From assembly GCA_030065055.1 (NCBI GenBank), contig JASJDS010000079.1, positions 1 to 32,367 on the forward strand: a stretch of 32,367 nt of DNA, written 5' to 3'. The notes beneath the pieces are model-generated. The model ran no database searches, was not told where the DNA came from, and worked only from the letters and a program-made list of their open reading frames with translations. Below are positions 16,523 through 25,012 of the stretch, piece after piece; the first letter of the stretch is position 1, and the number at the start of each line of letters is the position of its first letter. Made by a program: the position numbers and the translations under genes. The DNA comes from Calothrix sp. MO_192.B10 (lineage in GTDB: Bacteria; Cyanobacteriota; Cyanobacteriia; Cyanobacteriales; Nostocaceae).

Positions 16523-16731
16523 AGATGAAGTAATTTAAAGAAAACTTAACTATGTACAACCAATACCACAAAGTATTCAAAGGAGACCTTGAGTCAAAAT
16601 TTTGTACTACGGTATTTTTTTGGGAAAGCCTCCTAATGGAAGATGCCATAAATTGATAATGTAAATCAGAAAATGAACAATTCCTGGCTAACTGCCAATG
16701 CTGCTCCTTTCACATATCTAGGTTGAACCTT

Positions 16732-17742
16732 ATGTCTGACCTTCCTTTCACTTTAGATCAATTACGTATTCTCAAAGCAATCGCTGTAGAAGGGAGCTTC
16801 AAACGCGCCGCTGATAGTTTATACGTATCCCAGCCTGCTGTAAGTTTGCAAGTGCAAAACTTAGAGAGGCAATTAGATGTACCTTTGTTTGATCGCGGCG
16901 GACGACGCGCCCAACTCACAGAAGCAGGCCATCTGCTGCTGAATTATGGGGAAAAAATCCTCAGTCTTTGTCAAGAAACCTGTCGAGCGATCGAAGATTT
17001 ACAAAATCTCCAAGGAGGTACTTTAATTGTCGGTGCTTCCCAAACCACTGGCACTTATTTATTACCCCGGATGATTGGGTTATTCCGACAAAAATATCCA
17101 GATGTGGCGGTACAATTACACGTCCACTCTACCCGTCGCACTGCTTGGAGTGTGGTCAACGGACAAGTGGATATGGCCATCATTGGCGGTGAAGTGCCTA
17201 CGGAATTGGCAGAATCCCTGGAAATGATTCCTTATTCTGAGGATGAGTTGGTACTAATTCTGCCGGTGTTCCATCCCTTTGCTAAATTAGATAAAATTCA
17301 CAAGGAAGATCTCTACAAATTACAATTCATCACTTTAGATTCCCAGTCTACGATCCGTAAGGTGATTGATCATGTGCTGGTTAAGGCGGATATTGACACC
17401 AGAAGGTTCAAAATAGAAATGGAATTAAATTCCATCGAAGCCATTAAAAATGCCGTACAAGCTGGTTTAGGAGCCGCATTTGTCTCCAATAGTGCCATTG
17501 TCAAAGAATTACAAATGGGGGTGTTACATTCTGCTTCCGTTGAAGGCGTAATTGTACAAAGGACTTTGTGGCTAATTTATAATCCTAATCGCTACAGATC
17601 CAAAGCAGCGGAAGCTTTTAGTCAAGAAATCTTACCCCAGTTTGCCACACCAGGCTTAAAAGAAAGTATGTTAAAATCATCACCAAAATCCTTACTGGCA
17701 AATGCTTTAGACCCAGCAATGTCCAATGCCGATGAAGGCTAA
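16732..17742 (+). CDS. rbcR: LysR-type regulator RbcR
   Basis: A 336-residue LysR-type DNA-binding regulator. The winged helix-turn-helix is at 4-62 ([20 protein letters not shown] then [17 protein letters not shown]), and the effector domain follows from about 90 ([20 protein letters not shown]). It is nearly identical, as I recall the family, to cyanobacterial RbcR and plastid Ycf30, which activate RuBisCO operons and other carbon-fixation genes. The TTG-opened frame begins at 16723; ATG 16732 ([12 protein letters not shown]) is the usual start. The C-terminal 35 residues after FATPG are variable. It faces nnrU divergently; proximity to ndhF1-ndhD1 fits a conserved photosynthesis neighbourhood. 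Confidence 0.92.
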   Translation: MSDLPFTLDQLRILKAIAVEGSFKRAADSLYVSQPAVSLQVQNLERQLDVPLFDRGGRRAQLTEAGHLLLNYGEKILSLCQETCRAIEDLQNLQGGTLIVGASQTTGTYLLPRMIGLFRQKYPDVAVQLHVHSTRRTAWSVVNGQVDMAIIGGEVPTELAESLEMIPYSEDELVLILPVFHPFAKLDKIHKEDLYKLQFITLDSQSTIRKVIDHVLVKADIDTRRFKIEMELNSIEAIKNAVQAGLGAAFVSNSAIVKELQMGVLHSASVEGVIVQRTLWLIYNPNRYRSKAAEAFSQEILPQFATPGLKESMLKSSPKSLLANALDPAMSNADEG

Positions 17743-17825
17743 AATTGTATTGATAGTCAAGAGTTAATGAATCGCAGGAGTCGCTACTCCAACTGCGTTA
17801 TTTCTGAAGGAGTTACAGAAGTTAT

Positions 17826-17866
17826 TTCCCAGAATCCCACGGATAGAATCTGTGGGATTCTGGGAA
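17826..17866 (+). terminator. Strong inverted repeat after rbcR
   Basis: TTCCCAGAATCCCAC (17826-17840) and GTGGGATTCTGGGAA (17852-17866) are perfect 15 bp complements with an 11-base loop. It follows rbcR by 84 bases and is the strongest hairpin on this side, so it may end or protect the rbcR transcript. No T-run follows, so a classic intrinsic terminator is not shown. Confidence 0.55.
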
Positions 17867-17972
17867 GTCAACAATATGGGTAAAACTGCCCTTGAGTTCC
17901 CTATTAAGAGTTCCCTACCCCTTTCGATTCATCGATGGGGTAATAATTCTAAATTCTTCATTCTAAATTCTA

Positions 17973-18098
17973 CAGGACTTACCATATTGTCACAATCGGT
18001 GGTTGGTGCGTGACCCTAGAATTCTTATTGTTGCGTACAATATTGATCCAAGCGTCACACACCCTACGGTTATTAATGTGCCAGTTGCGTAAGTCCTA
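17973..18098 (+). mobile_element. MITE family B, copy 2
   Basis: A 126-base element with ends CAGGACTTAC and GCCAGTTGCGTAAGTCCTA, flanked by a perfect 5 bp target duplication TTCTA (17968-17972, 18099-18103). It shares TTGTCACAATYGGTGRTTGG and the AGCGTCACRCACCCTAC block with copy 3. It ends 36 bases before the kinase start codon, so part of the kinase leader is element DNA. Confidence 0.85.
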
Positions 18099-18134
18099 TT
18101 CTAAATTCCCCTTGACTACCGAATACTGACTATC

Positions 18135-19559
18135 ATGGAAGTTTACTGCACTCGTCCGGGTTGTCATCGCCCCCAAAATTATTTTGCGGATCTAGATGAC
18201 AAAGCAACTCTGAAAACAATCCAACAAAAATTTTGTACCACCTGTGGAATGCCCTTGATTCTGGCGGGGCGATATATACCACAAAAATTGCTGGGAAGAG
18301 GGGGTTTTGGAGCAGCTTTTTTGGCGAGCGATCGCTATACTCCTACCATACGCCAATGTGTGGTCAAACAATTTCAACCTGCTGGTAATCTCAGTAGTCA
18401 TCAGTTACAACTCGCACAGGATTTATTTGAACGAGAGGCGTTAGTTCTAGAACAAATCGGTCACGAACACAAACAAATCCCCGATTTATACGCCTTTTTC
18501 CCCATCACTGTCCCCAGTTTACAAGCACCAGGGGAAGACCAGTTTTTTTATTTAGTCCAGGAGTATATCCAAGGTAAAACCCTGGAGGAAATGTTGAATG
18601 AACAGGGTAAGTTTTCCGAAGCAGAGGCATTAGAAGTACTGCGATCGATTCTTCCCGTCCTCCAGTTTGTCCATGATAAGGGGATTATCCACCGAGACAT
18701 CAAACCCTCTAACATTATGCGCCACAGCAATGGCAAGTTTTACTTGTTAGATTTTGGTGCGGTGAAGCAGGTAGCAAATGCGGCTGCGGGCGCACCTTCA
18801 TCTACGGGAATATACTCAATGGGATTCGCGCCACCAGAGCAAATGTCTGGGGGTAAGGTGTTTCCTTCGACGGATTTATATGCCTTAGCGGTGACAATTG
18901 TCAGTATGCTGACGGGAGTCACAGAAATTACTTCCTTAATTGATGCTTATAGTAACCAATGGCAGTGGCGATCGCAAGCCAATGTCAGTCCCCAATTGGG
19001 GGATGTATTAGATAAAATGCTGCTGAATGCTGCCAATCAACGGTTCCAGTCAGCAGAGGAGGTTTGGAATGCCCTTGATGCTCGCTCCCCATCTCCACCT
19101 CCAACCTCTGGTTCAGTTCAGCCACAACCACAGCCACAGCCACAGCCACAACCGCAGCCAATCCAGCCAGCTACTCCCAAAACAGCACTTAGCAAGAAAC
19201 CTGCTGTGCCTCCATTTTCTACCCTAGAAATGTTAACAGGAGCAGCCTTTAGCGGCTTTGAAGGGGGTCTAATTGCGATCGCTCTTTACAGCCTCTTGAA
19301 ATCTCCCCTACCAACCTTGGTAATTGGAGCAGTAATTCTAGGTGGATTAATTTTTGCTCAAACCAGGCGCTGGCTGGAAAAATCGGATTTATTAATTATC
19401 CCCGCTATTACCTTGGGACTGATATTTTTTCTACCTATATTGCAAGGGGGCTTCAGTATTCCCCAAGTATTAATTATATCTGTGGCAGCCGGATTAGTTA
19501 CCGTTGCTTTAATATCCCTATTCCGTCTGATTTACAAACTATTATCTTTAATACTTTAA
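18135..19559 (+). CDS. 4-Cys Ser/Thr protein kinase with C-terminal membrane domain
   Basis: A 474-residue Hanks-type kinase. An N-terminal zinc-ribbon-like motif has C5, C10, C34 and C37 (YCTRPGC, then FCTTCGMP). The kinase domain spans about 46-315: glycine loop GRGGFGAAF (54-62), catalytic lysine K78, HRDIKPSN with D188, DFG at 206-208 and an APPE motif. A Gln-Pro dipeptide repeat (about 330-345) links it to four or so C-terminal membrane helices (360-474), so it is anchored with the kinase in the cytoplasm. The 4-Cys plus membrane layout is common in filamentous cyanobacteria. A membrane-anchored sensor gene follows, so the two may form one signalling unit. Inverted-repeat elements lie on both sides. 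Confidence 0.92.
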   Translation: MEVYCTRPGCHRPQNYFADLDDKATLKTIQQKFCTTCGMPLILAGRYIPQKLLGRGGFGAAFLASDRYTPTIRQCVVKQFQPAGNLSSHQLQLAQDLFEREALVLEQIGHEHKQIPDLYAFFPITVPSLQAPGEDQFFYLVQEYIQGKTLEEMLNEQGKFSEAEALEVLRSILPVLQFVHDKGIIHRDIKPSNIMRHSNGKFYLLDFGAVKQVANAAAGAPSSTGIYSMGFAPPEQMSGGKVFPSTDLYALAVTIVSMLTGVTEITSLIDAYSNQWQWRSQANVSPQLGDVLDKMLLNAANQRFQSAEEVWNALDARSPSPPPTSGSVQPQPQPQPQPQPQPIQPATPKTALSKKPAVPPFSTLEMLTGAAFSGFEGGLIAIALYSLLKSPLPTLVIGAVILGGLIFAQTRRWLEKSDLLIIPAITLGLIFFLPILQGGFSIPQVLIISVAAGLVTVALISLFRLIYKLLSLIL

Positions 19560-19565
19560 TTTAGA

Positions 19566-19690
19566 CAGGACTTACGCAATTGTCACAATTGGTGATTGGT
19601 GCGTGAGGTTACAAGTCTCATTGCTACGTTCAAATATTCTTACAGCGTCACGCACCCTACAATAAATATATGCCAGTTGCGTAAGTCCTA
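19566..19690 (+). mobile_element. MITE family B, copy 3
   Basis: A 125-base element in the same orientation as copy 2, with ends CAGGACTTACGCAATTGTCA and GCCAGTTGCGTAAGTCCTA and a perfect 5 bp duplication TTAGA (19561-19565, 19691-19695). It starts six bases after the kinase stop codon and ends 37 bases before the sensor gene, filling nearly the whole gap. Transcripts from kinase into sensor must cross it. Confidence 0.88.
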
Positions 19691-19727
19691 TTAGATATAG
19701 ATAAAAATGTAACAATTACCATTACCG

Positions 19728-21131
19728 ATGTCCCAGCGGAAAGATACTACTGTTTTAATTTTAGCTTTACTAATAACCTTAGGATTAGTAGGTGGGGGTA
19801 TTTTTTGGCTTAAAGATCAAATATTCCCATCTGACGAACGAATATCTCAACCATCTTCTACTACTAGCAAATCTAGCTCCCAATCCATTAGTTTTGGCAA
19901 TACTACCCTTGTACCCGGACAAGCATCTGATGCTAAAACCCAAGGAATAGAAGCATTAGCCAAGGGGGATTATCAGCAAGCTGTCTCGAAATTAGAAGCA
20001 GCACTGCGAAGTAAACCCAACGACCCAGAAGCACTAATATTTTTGCATAATGCCCGCATTGGCGATCGGAAAAGTTACACCATTGCTGCATCCGTACCTT
20101 TAGGCACCAACCCCGATGGCTCCTTAGAGGTTTTAAGAGGTATTGCCCAGGCTCAACAGGAAATTAATACTCAGGGTGGGATTAAGGGCATACCTTTACG
20201 GGTAGGGATTGCTAACGATAATAATAATCCAGAAACTGCCAAGAAAGTTGCTGCTGAACTAGTCAAAGATTCACAAGTATTGGGAGTAGTTGGTCCCTAT
20301 GCCAGTGGTGTTACCTTAGCTGCCAGTAGTGTGTATAACGACGGTAAATTAGTGGTAATTTCCCCAGTCAGCACTTCCATCAAAATTGCCAACTTGAGTC
20401 CCTATGTATTTCGCACAGTTCCCAGCGATTTCAGGGCAGCTAGATCCCTAGCCAACCATATGATCAATAAGTTAGAGCAAAAACAAGCCGCTGTTTTCTT
20501 TAATTCCCAAAGTGACTACAGCAAATCCCTCAAATCAGAATTTGCCTCCGCCGTTTCCTTGGAAGGGGGACAAGTGGTGAGTGAATTTGACTTGTCCAAA
20601 TCAGGTTTTAGTGCCTCTAAAAGTTTAGCAGCAGCAACCAAACGAGGTGCAGAAGTATTAATGTTAGCGCCGAATGCTGGCACTTTGGACAAAGCCTTGC
20701 AAGTGGTGCAGGTAAACCAAAAACGCTTACCATTGTTGGCTGGAGATGCTGTATATTCTCGGAAAACTTTGGAAGTAGGGCAACAACAGGCAGAGGGAAT
20801 GATAGTAGCCATTCCCTGGCATATTGATAGCCAAACCAATCCCGAATTTACCCGTAATTCTCGCCAATTATGGGGTGCTGATGTTAACTGGCGCACAGCC
20901 CTTGCTTACGATGCCACTCAAGCATTGATTGCCGCATTATCACGTAATCCCAGCCGTACAGGAGTAAGACAGGCACTTGCCGCCTCCGACTTTTCCACTA
21001 TGGGTGCTTCTGGAACAGTGAGGTTTTTACCGTCAGGCGATCGCAATGCTCAAGTACAATTAGTCACAATCGATCAGAAACAACCCTCCCGTTCTGGGAC
21101 AGGATATGATTTTGTACCTGTAGCAAAATGA
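19728..21131 (+). CDS. Membrane-anchored TPR and periplasmic-binding (LivJ-like) protein
   Basis: A 467-residue protein with one N-terminal membrane helix (8-28, VLILALLITLGLVGGGIFWL), a Ser/Thr-rich linker, one TPR-like motif (69-102, GIEALAKGDYQQAVSKLEAA) and a type 1 periplasmic binding domain from about 117 to the end (ASVPLGTNPDGSLEVLRGIA, VVGPYASGVTLAASSVY). Such domains bind branched-chain amino acids or similar ligands. With no transporter permease or ATPase gene nearby, it is more likely a sensor outside the membrane than a transport component. It follows the 4-Cys kinase in the same direction; cyanobacteria often pair or fuse such domains with kinases. The ligand is unknown. Confidence 0.88.
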   Translation: MSQRKDTTVLILALLITLGLVGGGIFWLKDQIFPSDERISQPSSTTSKSSSQSISFGNTTLVPGQASDAKTQGIEALAKGDYQQAVSKLEAALRSKPNDPEALIFLHNARIGDRKSYTIAASVPLGTNPDGSLEVLRGIAQAQQEINTQGGIKGIPLRVGIANDNNNPETAKKVAAELVKDSQVLGVVGPYASGVTLAASSVYNDGKLVVISPVSTSIKIANLSPYVFRTVPSDFRAARSLANHMINKLEQKQAAVFFNSQSDYSKSLKSEFASAVSLEGGQVVSEFDLSKSGFSASKSLAAATKRGAEVLMLAPNAGTLDKALQVVQVNQKRLPLLAGDAVYSRKTLEVGQQQAEGMIVAIPWHIDSQTNPEFTRNSRQLWGADVNWRTALAYDATQALIAALSRNPSRTGVRQALAASDFSTMGASGTVRFLPSGDRNAQVQLVTIDQKQPSRSGTGYDFVPVAK

Positions 21132-21136
21132 ACAAT

Positions 21137-22540
21137 TCAACTGGCAAAGTTATACAGCTGCACAACTGTTTCTCTTACCGCAGGAGGAAGAGTGAAACCA
21201 CCCTGAGATTTATCCACAAGCGATCGCTGTCTCAAAGAGAGCAATGCACGGATTAAATCTTTTTGTGACACTTCTGATAAATGATTCTGTAATGCTGCTA
21301 ACTTAATGGGTTCTTTTGTCTTCACCATCTCCAAGATAATTGTTGTTTCCAACTCAGATAATCGCTCTAACATTTCTGCGACGAAATCTATTACATCATG
21401 GGTAAATAAGGTGGTTGAGAGAAAATCTGTAACATTACCGTCAAAAACTTCTTGTATGGTGGTAGCAACAAGTTTTAGCATCAAAGGATTACCACTATAA
21501 ACTTGAATTAATTGTTCCCATCCTGCCTGTCCAGATAATTTTTTCCCTTGCAATAATTGATTTGCTGCTTCTGACAAACCCCCTAATTTTAATACCCGTA
21601 CAGGGGAATTTTCACCTTCCAATAAAGAAACTTCGCTGAAATTTTCCCTACTTGTCAGTAAAAGGCAGCTTTTCAGCGGTTCTTCGGCTATGCGTTTAAT
21701 AAAATTACCATAATATTCATATCCTTCTCGATATACTCCAGCCAATTTCTTCTTCTGGAAAATAAATTCTAAACCATCGAGAATGATTAAACAACGCTGT
21801 TGACGGAGACGGTTAATCAACCAGTGAACTTGCTGATTTACTGTCTCTAATTTGGGAGATTCTTGGGATTTACATAAAGCCTGGATTAATATATTCAGAA
21901 AATCTGAAAATGTGGGAAGATGATAAAGTGAACGCCAAACTAAATAATCAAATTGTTCTTGAATCCTTCGCGCTAACCTTACTCCTAAAGCTGTTTTACC
22001 AATACCCCCAATTCCTAGTAAAGTCACTATGCGACAATCTTGATTAACAATCCAATCTTCCAAAATTTCTAGTTCAGTTGTCCGACCATAAAAACTAGAT
22101 ACATCAGGCGCGTTACCCCAATCAATGGTAGTTTTGTGGGTATTCCCCTCATGATTAAGTGTTGACTTGGTTTTAATTTTAGTCAAACACAAATTATAAT
22201 TATCCCCTCCATGATGTTCTACTTTTTGATAATTTTCAAATTCATCTTGAATCAGATGAATATTGCCATTTTGTAGCCATTCCTGATAAAGCTGATTCAT
22301 TAACTGCTGTAGTTGTCCAAACTTTACAGGACCTTTACCTTGAATGCCAAACTTGCGGTAAATTTGACTTAAGCGCTGACGAAGAGCATCTCCCTTAATT
22401 TTCAGCCTATTAGCGATCGCTGTCGGTAATTCTCCTTCTATGGCTATAGCCAGCACTTGCAATTCACTATTTGATATTTGATATGCAACTCCTATAGTTC
22501 TGAGGAATTCTTCTGATTTACTGAAGTCTTGAGGACTCAT
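21137..22540 (-). CDS. NB-ARC/STAND ATPase with N-terminal HTH
   Basis: A 467-residue STAND-class ATPase. Residues about 8-90 form a helix-turn-helix-like domain (LQVLAIAIEGELPTAIANRL). The NB-ARC domain starts after WGNAPDVSSFYGRTTELEIL, with P-loop GIGGIGKT (177-184), Walker B CLIILDGLEF (251-260), a sensor LLLTSRE and the GNPLMLKL motif. The C-terminal part is a short winged-helix region ending LPPAVRETVVQLYNF. Cyanobacterial relatives usually continue into WD40 or TPR repeats that sense a signal; here the protein stops without them, either a natural short form or truncated. ATG 22540 is preferred to the GTG one codon before. It converges on the sensor gene with a five-base gap. Confidence 0.88.
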   Translation of the reverse strand: MSPQDFSKSEEFLRTIGVAYQISNSELQVLAIAIEGELPTAIANRLKIKGDALRQRLSQIYRKFGIQGKGPVKFGQLQQLMNQLYQEWLQNGNIHLIQDEFENYQKVEHHGGDNYNLCLTKIKTKSTLNHEGNTHKTTIDWGNAPDVSSFYGRTTELEILEDWIVNQDCRIVTLLGIGGIGKTALGVRLARRIQEQFDYLVWRSLYHLPTFSDFLNILIQALCKSQESPKLETVNQQVHWLINRLRQQRCLIILDGLEFIFQKKKLAGVYREGYEYYGNFIKRIAEEPLKSCLLLTSRENFSEVSLLEGENSPVRVLKLGGLSEAANQLLQGKKLSGQAGWEQLIQVYSGNPLMLKLVATTIQEVFDGNVTDFLSTTLFTHDVIDFVAEMLERLSELETTIILEMVKTKEPIKLAALQNHLSEVSQKDLIRALLSLRQRSLVDKSQGGFTLPPAVRETVVQLYNFAS

Positions 22541-23147
22541 CACAACAGTACTTTATTAAAATTTACAAAATTTTTGTGAGCTTTACCAATATCAATTGAG
22601 GCTCACTGCTCAGTATTAATTCTATTATCTCACTTAAATGAGTGAAAATTGATTCAAACTGACAACTTTATTTAAATTAACAGTGATGTTAGTAGAATGT
22701 AAACCCATGTAACTTTATATAGCACTACGAAAATTGGGCGCAGACATTTTCACCTTTTCTTTTGGGCAAAACATGAGTGCGATCGCTATATGGTTACTGC
22801 TTGTACAAGAAACTGCTACGGAATCTAATGTGCTTGGGCTTTTTCACAAATTGGAATATCCTCTCTCTATGGAGCATTTGGATTTACCTCCGTAAAAATG
22901 CGTAAAGCGTTTAACGAAGCGGCAATTATTGGTGATTCTGACCACCCATAATTAACCCCTTTTGTCTTCTGTCTTTCGGCTTATTCAATGGGATGTTGAC
23001 AAAATCACTACATTCAGGCTAACTTTAAATCATTCAAGTGAGGTAAGTTATCTTACTTCTCACTTCTCATGTGAGAGTTAAGTGAGGATAATTCTTTCTC
23101 TTCCTCAGCTCCATCAACAAAAAATTATTGAGTTTAACAAAATTCCT
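22541..23147. promoter_or_regulatory. Shared upstream region with a stem-loop
   Basis: This gap between the divergent ATPase and glycosyltransferase genes has no gene I can support. GCGATCGC (HIP1) lies at 22779-22786. Positions 23036-23065 form a stem-loop: AAGTGAG-GTAAG pairs with CTTAC-(TT)-CTCACTT around TTAT, about 80 bases before the glycosyltransferase start, so it may lie in its leader. Confidence 0.4.
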
Positions 23148-24404
23148 ATGGAAACAAAACGTATCGCCCTCATCTCCGTTCATGGCGACCCCGCAGTGGA
23201 AGTTGGCAAGGAAGAAGCCGGCGGTCAAAATGTTTATGTCCGTCAAGTAGGAGAAGCCCTTGCTAAACAAGGATGGGTAGTAGATATGTTCACCCGCAAA
23301 ACAAGTGTGACACAACCGAGCATTGTGCAACACACTGCCAATTGTCGTACCATTCGCCTAGAGGCTGGTCCGCAAACTTTTATTCCTCGAGACGAGATTT
23401 TCAATTATTTACCAGCTTTTGTACAGCAATTCCTACAGTTTCAAGAAAATCAGGGGATTAAATATTCGGTTGTACATACAAATTACTGGCTCTCATCTTG
23501 GGTTGGAATGGAGCTGAAAAAAATCCAAAATATCAAACAAGTCCACACTTACCATTCTGTAGGTGCAGTTAAATATAACACCATAACTGATATTCCTCCC
23601 ATTGCTAGCACTAGATTAGCAACAGAAAAAGCCTGTCTAGAAACCTCAGATAGGATTGTTGCTACCAGTCCTCAAGAAAAACAACATCTGCAGAAACTTG
23701 TTTCAGAACAGGGCTGCATTGATATTATTCCCTGTGGAACAGACATTAGTCGTTTTGGAGCTATTTCCTCTTCAGAGGCTCGTCTGTCCCTAGGAATGTC
23801 TAAATCTAGTTTAGTAGTTCTTTATGTAGGACGTTTTGACAAGCGTAAAGGAATTGAAACCTTAGTTCGAGCAATCAAGCGTTCTATTTTTATTGGTTTG
23901 GCAGATATTCGGTTAATCATTGTTGGTGGTTCTCGTCCGGGTAAAAGTGATGGTATTGAACGGGAACGGATAGAAAATATTGTTGATGAATTAGGATTAC
24001 GGGAATATGTCACATTCCCCGGAAGGATTAATCACAACAGATTACCTTACTACTATGCTGCAAGTAATATCTGCGTTGTGCCTTCTCACTACGAACCCTT
24101 TGGTTTAGTCACCATTGAAGCAATGGCTTCTGGGACTCCTGTGGTGGGATCTGATGTAGGTGGCTTGCAATTTACCGTAGTCCCTGAACATACAGGTTTA
24201 CTGTGTCCACCTCAGGATGAAATAGCATTTTCAGAAGCGATTGACCGGATTTTATCCCGTCCTGAGTGGCAGAAACAGTTAGGGAAGGCATCCAGAAAGC
24301 GAGTAGAAACCATGTTTAGTTGGGATGGTGTGGCACAACAGTTGAGTGAACTTTACACCTCATTGATGGATGAAACTGCCGTATCAATGCCCATTAGTGC
24401 CTAA
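23148..24404 (+). CDS. GT4 family glycosyltransferase (sucrose-phosphate-synthase-like)
   Basis: A 418-residue GT-B fold glycosyltransferase. The N-terminal half begins KRIALISVHGDPAVEVGKEE with the glycine-rich acceptor/donor loop GGQN (25-28), as in sucrose synthase and sucrose-phosphate synthase relatives. The C-terminal half has VLYVGRFDKRKGIETLVRAI and the GT4 signature E-x7-E with E316 and E324 (EPFGLVTIE). It transfers a sugar from a nucleotide donor, retaining configuration; donor and acceptor are unknown. The frame opens at a GTG at 23082, but the 22 added residues have no family similarity, so ATG 23148 is used. It stands alone, with no polysaccharide cluster nearby. Being short of the full phosphate synthase, it may act on lipid or polysaccharide. 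Confidence 0.88.
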   Translation: METKRIALISVHGDPAVEVGKEEAGGQNVYVRQVGEALAKQGWVVDMFTRKTSVTQPSIVQHTANCRTIRLEAGPQTFIPRDEIFNYLPAFVQQFLQFQENQGIKYSVVHTNYWLSSWVGMELKKIQNIKQVHTYHSVGAVKYNTITDIPPIASTRLATEKACLETSDRIVATSPQEKQHLQKLVSEQGCIDIIPCGTDISRFGAISSSEARLSLGMSKSSLVVLYVGRFDKRKGIETLVRAIKRSIFIGLADIRLIIVGGSRPGKSDGIERERIENIVDELGLREYVTFPGRINHNRLPYYYAASNICVVPSHYEPFGLVTIEAMASGTPVVGSDVGGLQFTVVPEHTGLLCPPQDEIAFSEAIDRILSRPEWQKQLGKASRKRVETMFSWDGVAQQLSELYTSLMDETAVSMPISA

Positions 24405-24427
24405 AATTGGGTAAATTACGTCTATTC

Positions 24428-24993
24428 AACTCGACTTTGTCCAAAATCAAGAGCTTAGTTTCCCTTACCGGGTAAAAACTCATCTTGTTGGCAACATTTT
24501 TCCATATCGCTGATGTATGGTGACGCTGAAAAATTCCAGCTCTCGTCCCACAAAAGTTTCGGCGTTGCTGAATGGAAGTATGAATTTACATTTTTCGATA
24601 TTATTGAAAAACGATTCTACCCTTCGGGAAGCCGCTTCGCGTCTAATGCGCCTTTGCGTCTACCCTGCACCGAAGCCCTTCGGGTGAATCCTGCGGATAC
24701 GCTGCGCGTTAGCGTTAGCTCCCCTGTTAGCGAAGCTCTCCCGAAGGGAGCAAGGGGCACGCCAGTTCCTTTATGCCGGGGAACCCCTTCGGGTTACGCG
24801 CTCCGCGCACGCTATGCGAGCGCCAGTTGCCTGGGTCGGGAAACCCTCCCGCAGCACTGGACTCACCGTCCACCGGACTGGCTCACCGCACTCCGTGCGT
24901 AAGACTGCGCGAACTTAATTCATACCTGGATTCAGCAACGCCAAAGTTTCAGTGTTAGTATTCTTGTTGCCAAAAAATGGATAAAGTCGAGTT
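24428..24993. mobile_element. Outer inverted-repeat element hosting a nested MITE
   Basis: AACTCGACTTTGTCCA (24428-24443) and TGGATAAAGTCGAGTT (24978-24993) are inverted copies, 16 bp with one mismatch. Between them sits the family A element 24561-24942 with its own duplication, so the outer element was there first and had a length of about 176 bases. No transposase is encoded and no sure target duplication is seen. Confidence 0.65.
24561..24942. mobile_element. MITE family A, copy 2 (nested)
   Basis: A 382-base element with ends GGCGTTGCTGAATGGAAGTA and, at the other side, ..TACCTGGATTCAGCAACGCC. A perfect 8 bp duplication AAAGTTTC flanks it (24553-24560, 24943-24950). The inner 300 bases are a mosaic of GC-rich palindromic modules (CTTCGGGAAGCCGCTTCGCG and similar), so it is twice as long as copy 1. 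Open frames across it are made of these repeats and are not genes. Confidence 0.88.
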
Positions 24994-25012
24994 AAAATCC
25001 AAAATCCAAAAT

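Noticed and set aside
17968-19695. Composite transposon carrying the kinase gene
   Set aside because: Each bracketing element has its own different 5 bp duplication, so they inserted separately.
24513-24958. Two plus-strand frames of 129 and 61 residues
   Set aside because: They run through the family A element and its palindromic modules; no protein family is recognised.
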